Source: Latrodectus hesperus
Taxonomy: Eukaryota > Arthropoda > Arachnida > Araneae > Theridiidae
Length of the DNA: 64,000 nucleotides
NCBI GenBank assembly: GCA_037975125.1
Contig: CM075850.1
Span: 130,052,181-130,116,180 of the forward strand
Reading direction: 5' to 3'
Part shown: one piece after another, positions 24,363-35,800 of the stretch
How the letters are laid out: every line of letters starts with the position of its first letter
How positions within the stretch are numbered: the stretch's first letter is position 1
The notes under the pieces: generated by a model
What the model saw: the letters and a program-made list of their open reading frames with translations, nothing else
The model's database searches: none
Told to the model about the DNA's origin: nothing
Made by a program: the position numbers and the translations under genes

Positions 24363-26329
24363 AATTAAATTATTTAAGTCAATTGAATTCCCATCCAAAA
24401 AATTTAAAGTATCAAAAAGTAGTGAAATATGTTTTAAAAAATTTATAATAAATAAAAAAGTTTATTAAATTTTTACTTGAAATAAACTAATTAATGAAGG
24501 TTTCTTTTCAGTTGGAAAACAAATATTTTGCAATGAGATTTTTTAATTAAATGATTTTGTTTTAATTATTATTAACAACTAAATAATTAATTAGGAAATA
24601 TATTTACAAATCATTAATAATTAAATAAAATTAACTATTTTTATAATAAGTTAAACGAAATATGATGTAAAGAAATTAAGCAAATAATAGAATTTTTCCA
24701 AATACCTGATTCTTTTCTCTGTTATGAGAATTACTGGGTTTTTTTAATGTATATAACTAAGCAAATTATATATGAATAAATAAATTTAAATCGTTATTCT
24801 TAATTTATGAAGGAATTCTATCATTCATTTTCAAGAAATTATTTAAAATAAAACAATTTATTCCTTTTAACATTTCAAAATACATGTAACTGTATTTCCT
24901 GAACTATTTTTCATTTGCTTAATTGGAATATTTATTCAAATATTAACGAATACAATAAATATACAATTTCTAGAGCATTTATTCAAATTTTAAAAAATTA
25001 AGTAGGAAATGTTTTTTATTTTTATTTTTTTATACTGTGAAACCAATTATATCAATATATCTTATATGCTCTAGTGGTCATTTTCTCAGTTTATTTAACA
25101 AATGGGAGTACATTTAAAAATACGTTAGCAATATAGCACTTATTGTATTAATTTAATGTATTAATTTTATTATACACTTATTGTATTAATTTTATTGAAT
25201 AAATCTTATGATTTGAGGTGTGCAATAAGGTTTATTCTTACCATAAAATATTACTTCCGTATTGAACAGTTAGTTTCAACCAAATCAATTGAAACTAACT
25301 GTTCAATAACTCCAAATTTTCGAAGTTAATACCATATATTAAATAATTGAAAAGAATAATTAATATTTGTATAAATTAAAACAATAATAATTCAAATACT
25401 TACATAAAAATCTATTGTACAAAAAACTCGTTTCATTTTCGTCAGTATTTTTAAAGTTAAATCAAATAAATAAAAAAACACTCGTTTTATTTTATTCTAA
25501 TATATTCTATTTTAGTACTGAATAATCTAGATATCATTAGTAATTTACAATTAAATAAACTAAAAGGAACTTGAAATTTTTATAGCAAAAATGACACTAA
25601 TATTAGTGTATTCCAGTTAAAAAAATTTTAAAATACACATAAAAATACAAATAAATATTTTTGTTTCAAATGAAATTCTTTGTATTTTTCAGCTTATAGT
25701 CCTTTGTTTGTTTTAATATTTTTAGTATGGAACTAAGTCTCAGAATGAATAACATGACAAATTTCTCTAATTTGTTCACTGATGAAAAAGTAATAAATAA
25801 ATTGATGAGGGAGAGGGAATATTAATACTAGATGAATATGATATATTCGGTTGATTTTTAAAGTGAAAATTTTTATTTAATATATGTCAAAAGATTTTTT
25901 TCAAATTCATAATCTTAAATTTTATCTTAATTAGAGTAATTGGTTATTCCTTATGTACTTAATTGTCAGCAAGTATAACTTATTATTAGTAAATCATTTT
26001 ACTTTTTTGACTTTTTTATTAAACTATATTATAATTATATCTCCCTTTTCAAATCAAGCACATGAATTTAATTTAGCATTATCCCATGCACCAAAATATA
26101 AAAATGTAAATTTACTCATGTAACTACATAAAAATGTTAATTTAAAAAAATATTGTTTAAATCCTTTTAAAGAAATGTTTTTCCACACGAATATCTACTT
26201 AAATTTTGCGTGACTGAATCAAACTTGAAAAAAGGCTATAAAAAGAGCTTATATTTATATACAATAAGTCTAAATATAACCCTGCTTCATGATTTCGAGA
26301 GAAAAAGAAATCTAAAGCGTTTCACTTTA
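24363..26329. other. AT-rich stretch containing one strong hairpin
   Basis: No gene is supported. The only structured element seen is the inverted repeat at 25260-25308. Confidence 0.5.
25260..25308. repeat. Perfect short inverted repeat (hairpin)
   Basis: A 20-base arm starting TATTGAACAGTTAGTTTCAA is followed by a 9-base spacer (25280-25288) and its exact reverse complement (25289-25308). In RNA or single-stranded DNA this would form a stable stem-loop. It is too short for a typical animal miRNA precursor. Confidence 0.9.
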
Positions 26330-26565
26330 AGTATTGAATGTTTCGGAAAAAGGAAAAAGAAAAACTCAATATTCCTCAGAGTGTTTTCAATCAAATTTGG
26401 ATTTCCTCTTTATGATGACGAATAACAGAAAACGTGACATTCTTGTGGTTCTCCTCGAAAGACGAATTACGAAAAAAAGAGAAATTGAAGGACATATTTT
26501 GGAAAAAAAATCTTTGAAATACATGAGGAAAGTAACATGTTTAACCATTCATTTATCTGAGTAAC
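26330..26565 (+). repeat. Dispersed repeat G, copy 2
   Basis: It aligns moderately with 15690-15960 (see that entry). It holds two overlapping short frames (26210-26425 and 26334-26564), Lys/Arg-rich and without a recognised domain. Confidence 0.4.
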
Positions 26566-27579
26566 TTAGAACTTCTCCAAAATTTACTTTTATTGAAATT
26601 ATGATGTGAGATGAATTCAACAATTGCTTTGAATGCAGCTACAAATAGAAATTATGAATAGTTTTTGAATCTTAAAATATCTTTTGAACCATCATATACA
26701 AATTACAAAACCAAAAATAAGCAGACTTTACTAAAAACTTAAATAATATTTGAACAAATAAGCTGAGAAAAAATTTGAAATTTATACTTAAGCCTATGTT
26801 GTAATATAGATGGCGCTCTTACTCATCCAACTGAGAGGTTATGTTAAATTACAGTTCATTCTACATTTCAGTTCGTTGGACGATCCGTAAAATTACATTA
26901 AATGAACAGAAAAGTCAAATACTAACTATTTCATGAAATTTTCTGCTATTGTAGTAAGCGTGACAATGGTAAAGCTAATTTTTTTATTTATATTTATTGC
27001 TAACATAAGTAATTATTTTCATATTAAATAGTTTACTTCAAGAAACACTTCGTGATAAGATAGAAATTATTGCTGTTTTTCACTTAAATTTTCTTATATA
27101 TAAGTAAAGGAATTTTAAAATACAATTTTTTTTTGGAAAATGCATCTTAGTATATCTATATCTAAATTATATTAAATGGGAATACATATTCTTAATATAA
27201 ATGTAAAAACAACTGTTTTTACTGAATGCTATATTATTTTAAAATATCAAATATCTAAATATTCTTATCAAAGATTTTTATTTTGATTGCATGAATGAAA
27301 ATATATTTTTGAATATTTTTATTTGATGATTTTTCATATTAAAGTCAAAGAAAAATCACAGTCGGTTTATTCGAATAAAAATTCTATAATAATCCAGTTT
27401 TCTATTCTTTATCAACAATTAAAAAGTTCAAAGATTCAATAATATATGAAATCAAATACTCTTATGAAGAACTTGTAAGAATATCATCTTATAAATTCCT
27501 AATAAGAATGCTTATCGCATCCCTTTTGAATAAAAATGTTAAATAATCTAAATTGTCAATGAAAAAGAAGTGCCAATTT
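26566..27579. other. AT-rich stretch, no gene seen
   Basis: AT-rich; no ORF or repeat boundary could be supported. Confidence 0.5.
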
Positions 27580-27962
27580 ATTGTAAATACTTCCTTATTG
27601 CGACAAGGAAGCGATTATCCTGAATAAATTATTTAACTTCTTAACACTTTATTCATAGTTCTTTCAGTCACAGTAACTAGAATTATTGTAATTTGAAGCT
27701 GTTATGAGAGCCAAAAATCTATGGTGGGTGTATACAAAAACCAAAACAGCAATTTGCCATTGAAGAGTTGATGACTTAGGTGCCTGACTCATTCATTCAC
27801 TTTCGATTGCCTCACTGTATGCCTAGCCATTATTTATACTTCGGCGACCCTGGAAGTTTCCAGAACTTTTATACAGTAAGCCTGTAGTTACTCGGCTCTT
27901 CTCTCTCTCTATTGGCTCTATCGACTCGAAACTTTGAAACACTTGTCGCCAAAAATATTCGC
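27580..27962 (-). mobile_element. Solo-LTR-like repeat, copy 1
   Basis: Minus-strand reading aligns with 62080-62460. Shared in order are TTGGCGAC near the start, TCGAGTCGATAG / TCGAGTCAATAG, TTCTGGAAACYTCCAG, a TATA-box-like GTATAAATAATGGC / GTATAAATATCGGC, and AAAGAACTATGAATAAA / AAAGAACTGTGAATAAA containing a polyadenylation signal. A TATA box followed about 150 bp later by AATAAA is LTR-like. No TG...CA ends, target duplication or internal region was found, so the class is inferred. Confidence 0.5.
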
Positions 27963-28073
27963 CAAATGTAGCCAAGCTGTTTCATAATTTAAAGACGTTT
28001 TTCATTTCTGGAAACGGATATTTTCACAGAATAAGCATTTCTTAGACAATTGTTTAACAAGCTAAGTGATAAT

Positions 28074-28790
28074 AGCTCACTAAAACAAGTAATTAAACAG
28101 AAATATAAAACAGGACGCTCATACAAATATTCTTATTTACAGTTTTCGTAATATTATGCAAATTTGTGGCTTATAGGGCCATGGTAGCTTAGTGGTTAAG
28201 GTATCGGCCATCTGTTCAGTAGGGCTGGGTGCGATTTCTCATGTCAAAAGACCCATGGATTACATGTCACATACGTACTCGTTAATTCTGTGGAATCAAA
28301 GTCCCGTGATCAGTCGCTGAGTAGTTACCATGGATTTAATGGTCTGAAGGAAATTTCCTCCCGCTTCTGATTAAAGTAAATATTGAGGAAGTGGATCCTC
28401 TGGTGGTGCCCTCTATCGGAGGAGTCTTACAGCAAAGACGTACATTCACCTTGGTGGAGTTCTGGTTAAACGAAAGATGCACCCTACTGACTTAAATTCG
28501 CATAGCCGTCGGTAGAGCGAGCTTGACTTTTCCAAGTGTCATAAGTAACAAAAACATATTTGTGGTTTATATTCAATGGTGACATTAGATGCTTTTACTC
28601 CCTTTACCTCTAAGCTAACCACCATTAATAGCACATTAAAACAAGTAATTAAACAGAAATATAAAACTTTCTTTCAAATTTTCATGCATTTACATTTTTC
28701 GTAACTATTCTGCATATTATTTGTGGTATACATTCAATAGTGACACTAAATGCTTTTACTTCAATTAACAATCCACCATTAAATAACATA
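28074..28790 (+). repeat. Tandem duplication, unit about 160 bp, one unit split by a SINE
   Basis: The word AAAACAAGTAATTAAACAG recurs at about 28082 and 28638, each followed by AAATATAAAAC, TTTCGTAA and TTGTGG. Removing the inserted SINE and one copy of its target duplication (28175-28570) leaves a repeat period near 160 bp. Confidence 0.8.
28175..28557 (+). mobile_element. tRNA-derived SINE, family A, complete copy
   Basis: The head GGTAGCTTAGTGGTTAAGGT fits a pol III A box; the B box is decayed (GGGTGCGATTTCTC). The body matches the nested copy at 1913-2294 and ends CCAAGTGTCATAAGTAAC plus an A/AC tail. Flanking repeats ATTTGTGGCTTAT (28162-28174) and ATTTGTGGTTTAT (28558-28570) differ at one base and are target duplications. 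Confidence 0.9.
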
Positions 28791-28799
28791 AGGATTCAG

Positions 28800-29280
28800 C
28801 AGGTCTTACCAATATATTTATTTGTTACTTAAGATGTAACCATACGTTCTTACTTCTATTTTGTTTTGTATAATTTTGTTATTTTAGGAAACACCGATAT
28901 AATCTAAGTTCCTAGATAATTGACGCCTTTGATTTGCAATGATCTTGTTTACATTTTCGTATTTCCTTATACCACTTTCCTGCAATGGTTAAGTTCTTTC
29001 CATTGTCTTCATGGCAATGTAGAAAGCTTTTCATTTTAAATTAAAATTCTAAATTAAAATATTTTTTTAACAAACATGAGAAAAAGAATATTTTTGCTGA
29101 GCTTTTTTTTTTGTTCCGAATATTTTCTTTTTAACACGTTTAATGTCTCACATTTAACTATTATAGCAACTGTAATGTACTGAATATTAAACGCTTGGTA
29201 ATTTTTTAAACAGCACTTTTATTCAGCTAAAACTTGTGAACACCATGAAGAAACTTGTCTTATCATTTCATAGAGATAAC
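28800..29280. other. AT-rich stretch, no gene seen
   Basis: No feature beyond AT-rich unique sequence. Confidence 0.5.
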
Positions 29281-29292
29281 ATATATTTTTGC

Positions 29293-29570
29293 CGCCCAAC
29301 TTGTCTTGTGGTCAGCGTGTCTGACTGCGGATAGGGAGGTCCTGGGTTTGAATCCCGGTTCGGGCATGGATGTACTTTCTTCTCTCTATCTATCCTGTCT
29401 TTAGTCCTTTCTTTGTATGAATGAGGTGTGAATGGTTGCCTACCCTATAAACGGGTCCCTATGGCATGTGTGTACTGAGGAAGTCGGACTCCACACCAAA
29501 ATAGGGTTCAGTTGGAAAAGTGGAGCAGCGCACCCCATATTCCCAGTCTGGCTGGCACACGACAACAACC
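29293..29570 (+). mobile_element. tRNA-derived SINE, family C, best-preserved copy
   Basis: The A box lies near 29308-29319 (GTGGTCAGCGTG) and the B box near 29344-29356 (GGGTTTGAATCCC), followed by GGTTCGGGCATGGATGTAC. The body contains TGTGTACTGAGGAAGTCGG and ends GACAACAACC. Flanking TATATTTTTGC (29282-29292) and TATATTTTGC (29571-29580) fit a target duplication with one indel. Confidence 0.88.
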
Positions 29571-29764
29571 TATATTTTGCTGCTAAAATTCAGTAAAATA
29601 TTTTTTAATGCCTGAAATGTATTTTACATTCTTTCAGTACTCCTAATGTTGTGTGTGAAAATTCTGTTAACACTGGAAAAAATATCAGTACTTTTCTATT
29701 ATACATTCGCATTTGATCCTATTGAAATAACATGTTTTTTACTGAGAAGAGAAAATAATATAAT

Positions 29765-30125
29765 GTAGATACGATAATTTTACTGGCCCAAAGTTTTATT
29801 ATAAATTTAATACCTATTAAATAGAATTTTTTTATGCACAAATTGACTAAAAAGCGATAAAAACAAATGTAAACAATATAAATCTTAAACAAGGCTAAAG
29901 CTAGTGGTGCAAAAAATTGCTTGCTGATAATTTTGTCGTTTAAAAGAAGCATTACGGTCACAAATCTTTAAGGGCAAAAAACAATTAAATACAGCAAAAT
30001 TTAATTTTGCCTCCTTGAAAAAAATTTACTATATACATACGCAGTCGACCACCGATGCGATTGCTAAGCAGTTTTCACCAGAAATATATATTAACGTCTA
30101 AATAAGTTTTATCAATAAGTGATTA
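29765..30125 (+). repeat. Dispersed repeat F, copy 2
   Basis: Same anonymous repeat as 16525-16865. The conserved core near 29930-30115 includes AAAGAAGCATTACGGTCACA and GATTGCTAAGCAGTTTTC. The minus-strand frame at 29719-29961 is incidental. Confidence 0.75.
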
Positions 30126-30129
30126 GTGG

Positions 30130-30776
30130 AGATATAATGAAAAAGTATTAAAGTCTCTTTTTTTATTACTTTGTACTTTGTCTCTTTTTTATTATTTTAT
30201 TACTTTGTAAATTATTATCAACAGATTTGATCACTTTTTCAAGGGGGTAGGTTGTTGAAGCAAAACTCTTATATCAATAATGTTAAAACTTGCTCTGTTT
30301 AACACATTAAAAAATAATTATTAAATCAAATTGTTGGAATTTTTTTTCGTAGTTAAATGCACATTTTTAAATAATTTAACCAGATTATTTTTTCTTCGAA
30401 AGATTATTTCTTTTTAAAAATTAATATCTATACTAACATGTATTTTTCACTTACATTGTTAAACTTTTTAAGCATTTTAAATTATAAAATTTCACGGAAT
30501 CATTACATAGAAAAACATTTTTTGCTTAAAACATGTAAAATAACATTTTTAAGAATGCCACGATTTTACACGTTTAATTAAGTACTTTTACAGAAAATGT
30601 TTCTTATTAAATAAAAAAAACTTCATTTTGGAAAAAAACAGGATTTAACATGAAAATTGTATATAATTAATATATTCTAGCTTCATAACTGGGATTATCT
30701 GAATTATCTGCAAGAACACAATCCATTCTACATTTTTTATGTCTTCTTTTTATCTTAGCTTCTATAAATTTCTATT
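30130..30776. other. AT-rich stretch, no gene seen
   Basis: AT-rich sequence between repeat F and the Mutator-like remnant; nothing supported. Confidence 0.5.
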
Positions 30777-31795
30777 TTATATCATAATTATTATTTTGTA
30801 TACGAGCTCGATCCGTTCTATAATCATAGCTCTACAAGCGTATAAACTTGGCAGGATTCCTAATAATGATAAAATCTTGCATATTGAGATATTTCTACTG
30901 TTTAATGAAATAGCTTCGTATAAACCAATTTCAAAATTTCTAGCTGTCCAAAAGGTTTTCTTCAGAATCCTCAACCACAAGAGGCTATTAAACTTTCATA
31001 ATTATTTTGCGTTTTAACATGAAGACATTAAACAAGCAGGCTCCAGAAATTTCCATCGAATCTCTATTGTCATAGTGATTGACTTGGCAATTTCCTTCAT
31101 GGTTCTTTTTATCTTAGCTGTTGTAAGATTTTGTCAGTACTTCTGCATCTAAAACGTAACCAGTATCAACACGTATGGCGATAACAGTGCAATTCAGAGA
31201 AGTTAGACAACGTTTATCCTACGTTCCATAGATACTTACTGGAATGTCACATGCTTCAGCAGCAGCATTCTTACTTTTTTCTGCAATTTTTCTAATAACA
31301 GAATTTAACCCATTGCACCCTTCATTGAACTTACGGGATAAAGGAGGCAACATCACAAAGTTGCTAACATCACAAAGTTGCTAACATCACAAGTTGCTAA
31401 CATCACAAAATATTTCTGCTAAAGCCTTTCCATTTCCAATCTATTTTAATGCATACGAATATTGTGTTTATATTATACATATTAATATCCTTGCTATAAT
31501 AATTTTGGTGACATATTTTGTGTTTAAAAATGAAGTAATAAAATTAAATCCCTTGCAAAAAATATTCAGTTATGTTGCAAGACCAGCTACGTGTTTTGGG
31601 AAGCTGAGAGAAATGCTAGGTACATTTTTACAGTCTTTGCATAAAAAGGATTGATGCAAAAGATGAGGTTGATCACAAAGATTTCATTTATAGAATTAGT
31701 TCCATTCAAGAAGTCTGCATATTTTAACACAAAAGTGTCTATTTTAGCTTTCAAATCCGAAACACTTTCGTCGTCAACATTGTCGCTTGCTATTT
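30777..31795 (-). pseudogene. Mutator-like (MULE) transposase remnant
   Basis: Read on the minus strand, scattered fragments follow the order of arthropod Mutator-domain transposases. An N-terminal piece (about 31790-31684) reads VDDESVSDLKAKIDTFVLKY. Next, at about 31345-31030, come SRKFNEGCNGLNSVIRK and ACDIPVSIYGT, then a TAG (31219-31221) where the family has Trp, DKRCLTSLNC, DTGYVLDAEVLTKSY and a decayed Gly-rich NHYDNRDSMEISGA. The intact family has about 200 residues after this point. Here the sequence jumps to a C-terminal block (30980-30780), an open frame with FEIGLYEAISLN and LLGILPSLYACRAM. That block fits the conserved end of the family, which has the pattern W-x-R-x-x-K-x-x-F, then E-x-G-x-x-x-A, then LGI. 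Several stops, frame changes and an internal deletion rule out function. Assignment is from pattern recognition. Confidence 0.65.
31349..31410. repeat. 17-bp tandem repeat, about 3.6 units
   Basis: The word AACATCACAAAGTTGCT is repeated head to tail; the third unit lacks one A and the last unit is partial. It lies within the Mutator-like remnant and probably arose by slippage after decay. Confidence 0.9.
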
Positions 31796-32028
31796 TTGTC
31801 TAACATTTCTAAACAACAGATTTCCCCAAACAACTTCATTTTTTTAAAGATAAGACTATTAAATCAAGACTTAGTATTATTGAATATATAACGTTATAAT
31901 AAATGTAAAATTAAATTCAATAAATTTAAAAATTCTACAATTTCTAAAGAAATTTGTGTTTTATAAAAACAACATGCATATCGATTAGTTTCGGTTTCAA
32001 TGTGCATGGCACTGAGCAAAAGGATTTG

Positions 32029-32279
32029 TTGTTGCTGTCGTGTGCCAGCTAAGCTGTCCATATGGGGTGCGCTGCTCCACTTTTCCAACTGAACCATATT
32101 TCGGTGTGGAGTCCGACTTCCTCAGTACACACATGCCATAGATACCCGTTTATAGGATAGGCAACCATTCACAACCCATTCATACAGGGAAGGGACAAAG
32201 ATAGGATAAACTGAGAAGGAAAACACATCCATGCCCGAACCGGGATTCGAACCCAGGACCTCCCTATCCGCAGTCAGGC
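32029..32279 (-). mobile_element. tRNA-derived SINE, family C, 5'-truncated copy
   Basis: The minus-strand body matches 29293-29570, but the head starts only at CCTGACTGCGGATAGGGAGG, so the A box is missing while the B box (GGGTTCGAATCCC) remains. The flanks GAGCAAAAGGATTTG (32014-32028) and GAGCGAAGGGATTTG (32280-32294) differ at two of 15 bases and are target duplications. Confidence 0.88.
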
Positions 32280-32299
32280 GAGCGAAGGGATTTGCTTAC

Positions 32300-34702
32300 A
32301 TAATTTAAAAATGGAAATAAAATACTTCTAGTGTGGTCAGAATCAAAATTTTTGCATCATTAGAAGCAGAAATGTTGATATATTTTAAAAAGATTAATAT
32401 TGAAAAATGTGTTTTTTAGTCCATTTTTTTGCACCTACCCCCTTAATTAACAGCACATCATATGTAAATAGGAAATACAAGTCTTAAAAGTACATAGTCA
32501 ATAAAATATGTTGAATAGCTAAAATTATTATTTGAAACTGTGATATGATTCAGAAACTGGAAATACAGCAAAACAATAAGTTTGTGATATTTCTATTTTA
32601 AAGAGATTATTTGCTAGGAGTTTATTTTTCTCTTATTTTGTTATCCCCGATAAATGATTAAATTAAGCAAAAATAAACCACTATGATACAAGCGTAGGAG
32701 AGTATTATTCGAAAACAATAATTCATATAATATATCAAATATTTTTGTTTCCATACAGTACAAATCTATTTAATATTCCCTAATGGTATTTAATCACTTT
32801 TAGAAAATATTTTTGCAAAAATGAATAATTACATTTTACACCAATAACTGATTAAAAATAACTCAAAACAAAAGAAACAATATTTTCCTTATTATAAATA
32901 TTCAATATTTTTATTCAAATACCATAATATGTCTTTATGTTGTTAATCAAATAAGAATATCATATACAATGTTATTCAATGACACAAATATTTCTTTATA
33001 TAAACTATTTGCGTATTTTATCAGCCAATGTGATTATTTTTTTTAAATAAAGCAATAATTTATGATAATGATATAACCTTGTCTTACAGTAGCAAAATCA
33101 TGAATATTAAAGGACATGAATAGGAATGAAGTTTTATTCACTAGGCTTAAATTAAAGAACAATGCCTTATTATTATGGGAATTATTTTCCATGATAAGGC
33201 AATAATAACAGAATTTGTATCATATTACTTAACTAAGCTCTGTCTTTTAGTAAAATTTTTTCTTTCAATTAAATCAAACTTATACAATGTTAAATGAAGA
33301 TATTAATATATTTTTTGTATGAAAATTATTTAAAGAGATGAATGAAATTATTTACATCATCAGAAAGCCTTTATTATCTACATTCTCTAATTTAAAACAT
33401 GAAAATCTATTGAAAATGAAAACAATGAAAAATAATATTTATTCAAGTAAGCAATTGTTGAATATTCCCACAGCGATAAAATAAATTTAAGGTGGAAATT
33501 GATTCATTTCTAAAATTTTTAAATTTACTTTTTGATTTCTATTTTGTTCAAAAATATTTAATTTTCTATTTTGTTAAACGTGGCCGTAAAAATGTAATAT
33601 AAACGTTATTTCCCAATGCAATATTGATATACAATTTTATGAATAATTCTCAAATTAAAAATCAATTGACCTTCTTAAAATAAAAAATAAAATTTCTTAC
33701 CATCATTTTTATAAAATTTAATTTTTAAAAATAAAGTGCATTAAAATACAAAAATATTTTACTACCGACTATTAATATTAAGTATTTTTAATGTATCAAA
33801 AACTTTCATTTATATAATTTAACTAGAAAAAAATTTTTTTGAATTTTATTCAAGAAGGAATATATTTTTTATCGTTTCTCTAATTTAAGTGTACAGAATG
33901 CTAATTTTGTAATATAATAATTACATTGTTTATACTACAATTAAACTAGTTTTATTAATTATAATAACCTAAAAGAAAATGATTATAAAATAAGTCTTTG
34001 TTAAAAAAATGAGATGCAATGGAAGATTTTAGGGATGAGACAAAACTAACTACACTGATTCGTCCTATATTAAATTTAAATTTTTGAAAATATTTTTTTA
34101 ATTATAAACCAATACACGTGAGCAACAAACTCTTATTCACTAAATCGAACTAGAAAACTGTCAGAAGCAATGTTTTAAAGGCAAATATAAACAAAATGGT
34201 TTCATAATCTTAAAGTAGTCAGAAAATTACATTTTGTAAATAAAAAATAAAAATTTTAGTTTTAACTAAATTTATAATACAAAATTCAATTTTATTGTTC
34301 AATTTCCTTTTGCAAATAATCAATTTAATTATAAACATCGCTTTTTGGTTAGGCAGTTATGAATAAGTATCCAAATAAAGATGTTTCCATTGAATATCTT
34401 TAATGCCTTTAATTTCAAAATGCATAGTTAAATCTTTTCATCTCGGTCTGGTTATTATTCTGAGGTATATTTTGTGCACACTTTTTACAAGATTATCACA
34501 ACAAATAGAATAAGCATTCATGAGTACAATTTCCCAATAGCAAAAATCTTCACTTATGTTTTACCTTTCTTTCTGTCATAAGCAACTCAACTCAATCATA
34601 AAACTGAGATATCAATTTATGTCTAAAAAGAGACTGTCTATTCTAACAAATTATTAATTTCCGTATTCCCTGTTTTATTAATTTTTTAACTTTAAATATA
34701 TA

Positions 34703-34703
<1 letters not shown>
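32300..34703. other. AT-rich stretch, no gene seen
   Basis: Long AT-rich interval with no ORF, repeat or RNA gene that I can support. Confidence 0.5.
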
Positions 34704-34761
<58 letters not shown>

Positions 34762-34886
34762 CACACTACACACACACACACACACACACATATTTTACAT
34801 CACACTTACACACACACACATTACACATACACTACATATATACACACACACATATATATATGTGTGTATATATATATATATATATA
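34704..34886. repeat. Compound (CA)n / (TA)n microsatellite
   Basis: CA units dominate from 34704 to 34790, with CATATTTTACATCACACTTA-type interruptions. A TA/TGTG/TA portion follows to 34886 and could fold on itself. Confidence 0.95.
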
Positions 34887-34969
34887 AAGTAATATATATA
34901 CATATATTTATTTATTTATAATCTCAATTGAAATAAATTCCTCATTAATAAGATGATAAGTATGTCAGA

Positions 34970-35800
34970 AAATAGGAGCAATTTTAAAATGTTAACAGTG
35001 TGATGTTAATTATAAAATATTAAAAGCATACTTTACCGCATGAAATAGGGCCATATAAAAGATTTTAAAAATATTATCAACGACGTTAATAATGAAGTGT
35101 TGAAAACGTACTTTGCGTCATGTAATAGGAGCAAATGACAGAGTTTTAAAATGTTCACAATAAAGATGATGATAAAATATTCAAAACGTACTTTATCACA
35201 TGTGTTAGAAGCAAATAAGAGGTTTTTAAAATGTTAAAAATTGTGTAAATAATGAATATTAAAAATATTCTTTAAGAACAAATACGAAGTATTTAAAATG
35301 TTGACAAGGAGGCTGATAGTGAAATATTAAAAACATACTTTACAACATGCATTAGATTTTTTATATGTTGACAGTGATTTAATGTGTAATGAAATATCAA
35401 AAATACCACACGTAATGGTAGCAAATAGGAGATATTCAAAATGTATGTTAACGATGAGTTTGATAATGAAATATTTAAAACCTACTTTTAACACACGTGT
35501 TAGAAGCAAATAATAGGTTTTCAAAATATTAACAATGATGTTAATTATGAATTATTTAAATAATACTTTAAAAAACACCATAGGAGCAAATAAGAGGTTC
35601 TTAAAATATTAACAATGATATTAATAATGAAATATTTAAATAATACTTTAAAAAACACCATAGGAGCAAATAAGAGGTTCTTAAAATATCAACAATGGTG
35701 TTGATAATGACATACTAAAAACATACGTTAACGCACCAGATAGGAGAAAATAAGATGTTTGTAAAATATTAACAATGGCGTTAATAATACGAAATTAATA
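34970..35800 (+). repeat. Minisatellite, unit about 80 bp, about 10-11 diverged copies
   Basis: The motif TAGGAGCAAATAAGAGGTT, or a variant, recurs near 34974, 35047, 35127, 35206, 35276, 35353, 35420, 35503, 35582, 35662 and 35741. Spacing is mostly 67-83 bp. Each unit continues with TTAAAATRTTAACAATG, a TTRATAATGAAATAT block and ACWTACTTTA. The units at 35582 and 35662 are almost identical and the outer ones more diverged. Confidence 0.9.

Noticed and set aside
29293..29365. Possible tRNA gene with good A and B boxes, and similar heads at 1674, 2230-2294, 28175, 45120-45190 and others
   Set aside because: Each is followed by a conserved non-tRNA body and flanked by target duplications, so these are SINE heads and not functional tRNAs.
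31349..31410. Short regularly spaced repeats that could suggest a CRISPR array
   Set aside because: The units are directly head to tail without unique spacers, and the context is eukaryotic.
34970..35800. Regularly spaced repeats as a CRISPR array
   Set aside because: Similarity extends over the whole unit of about 80 bp, so there are no spacers; it is a minisatellite.
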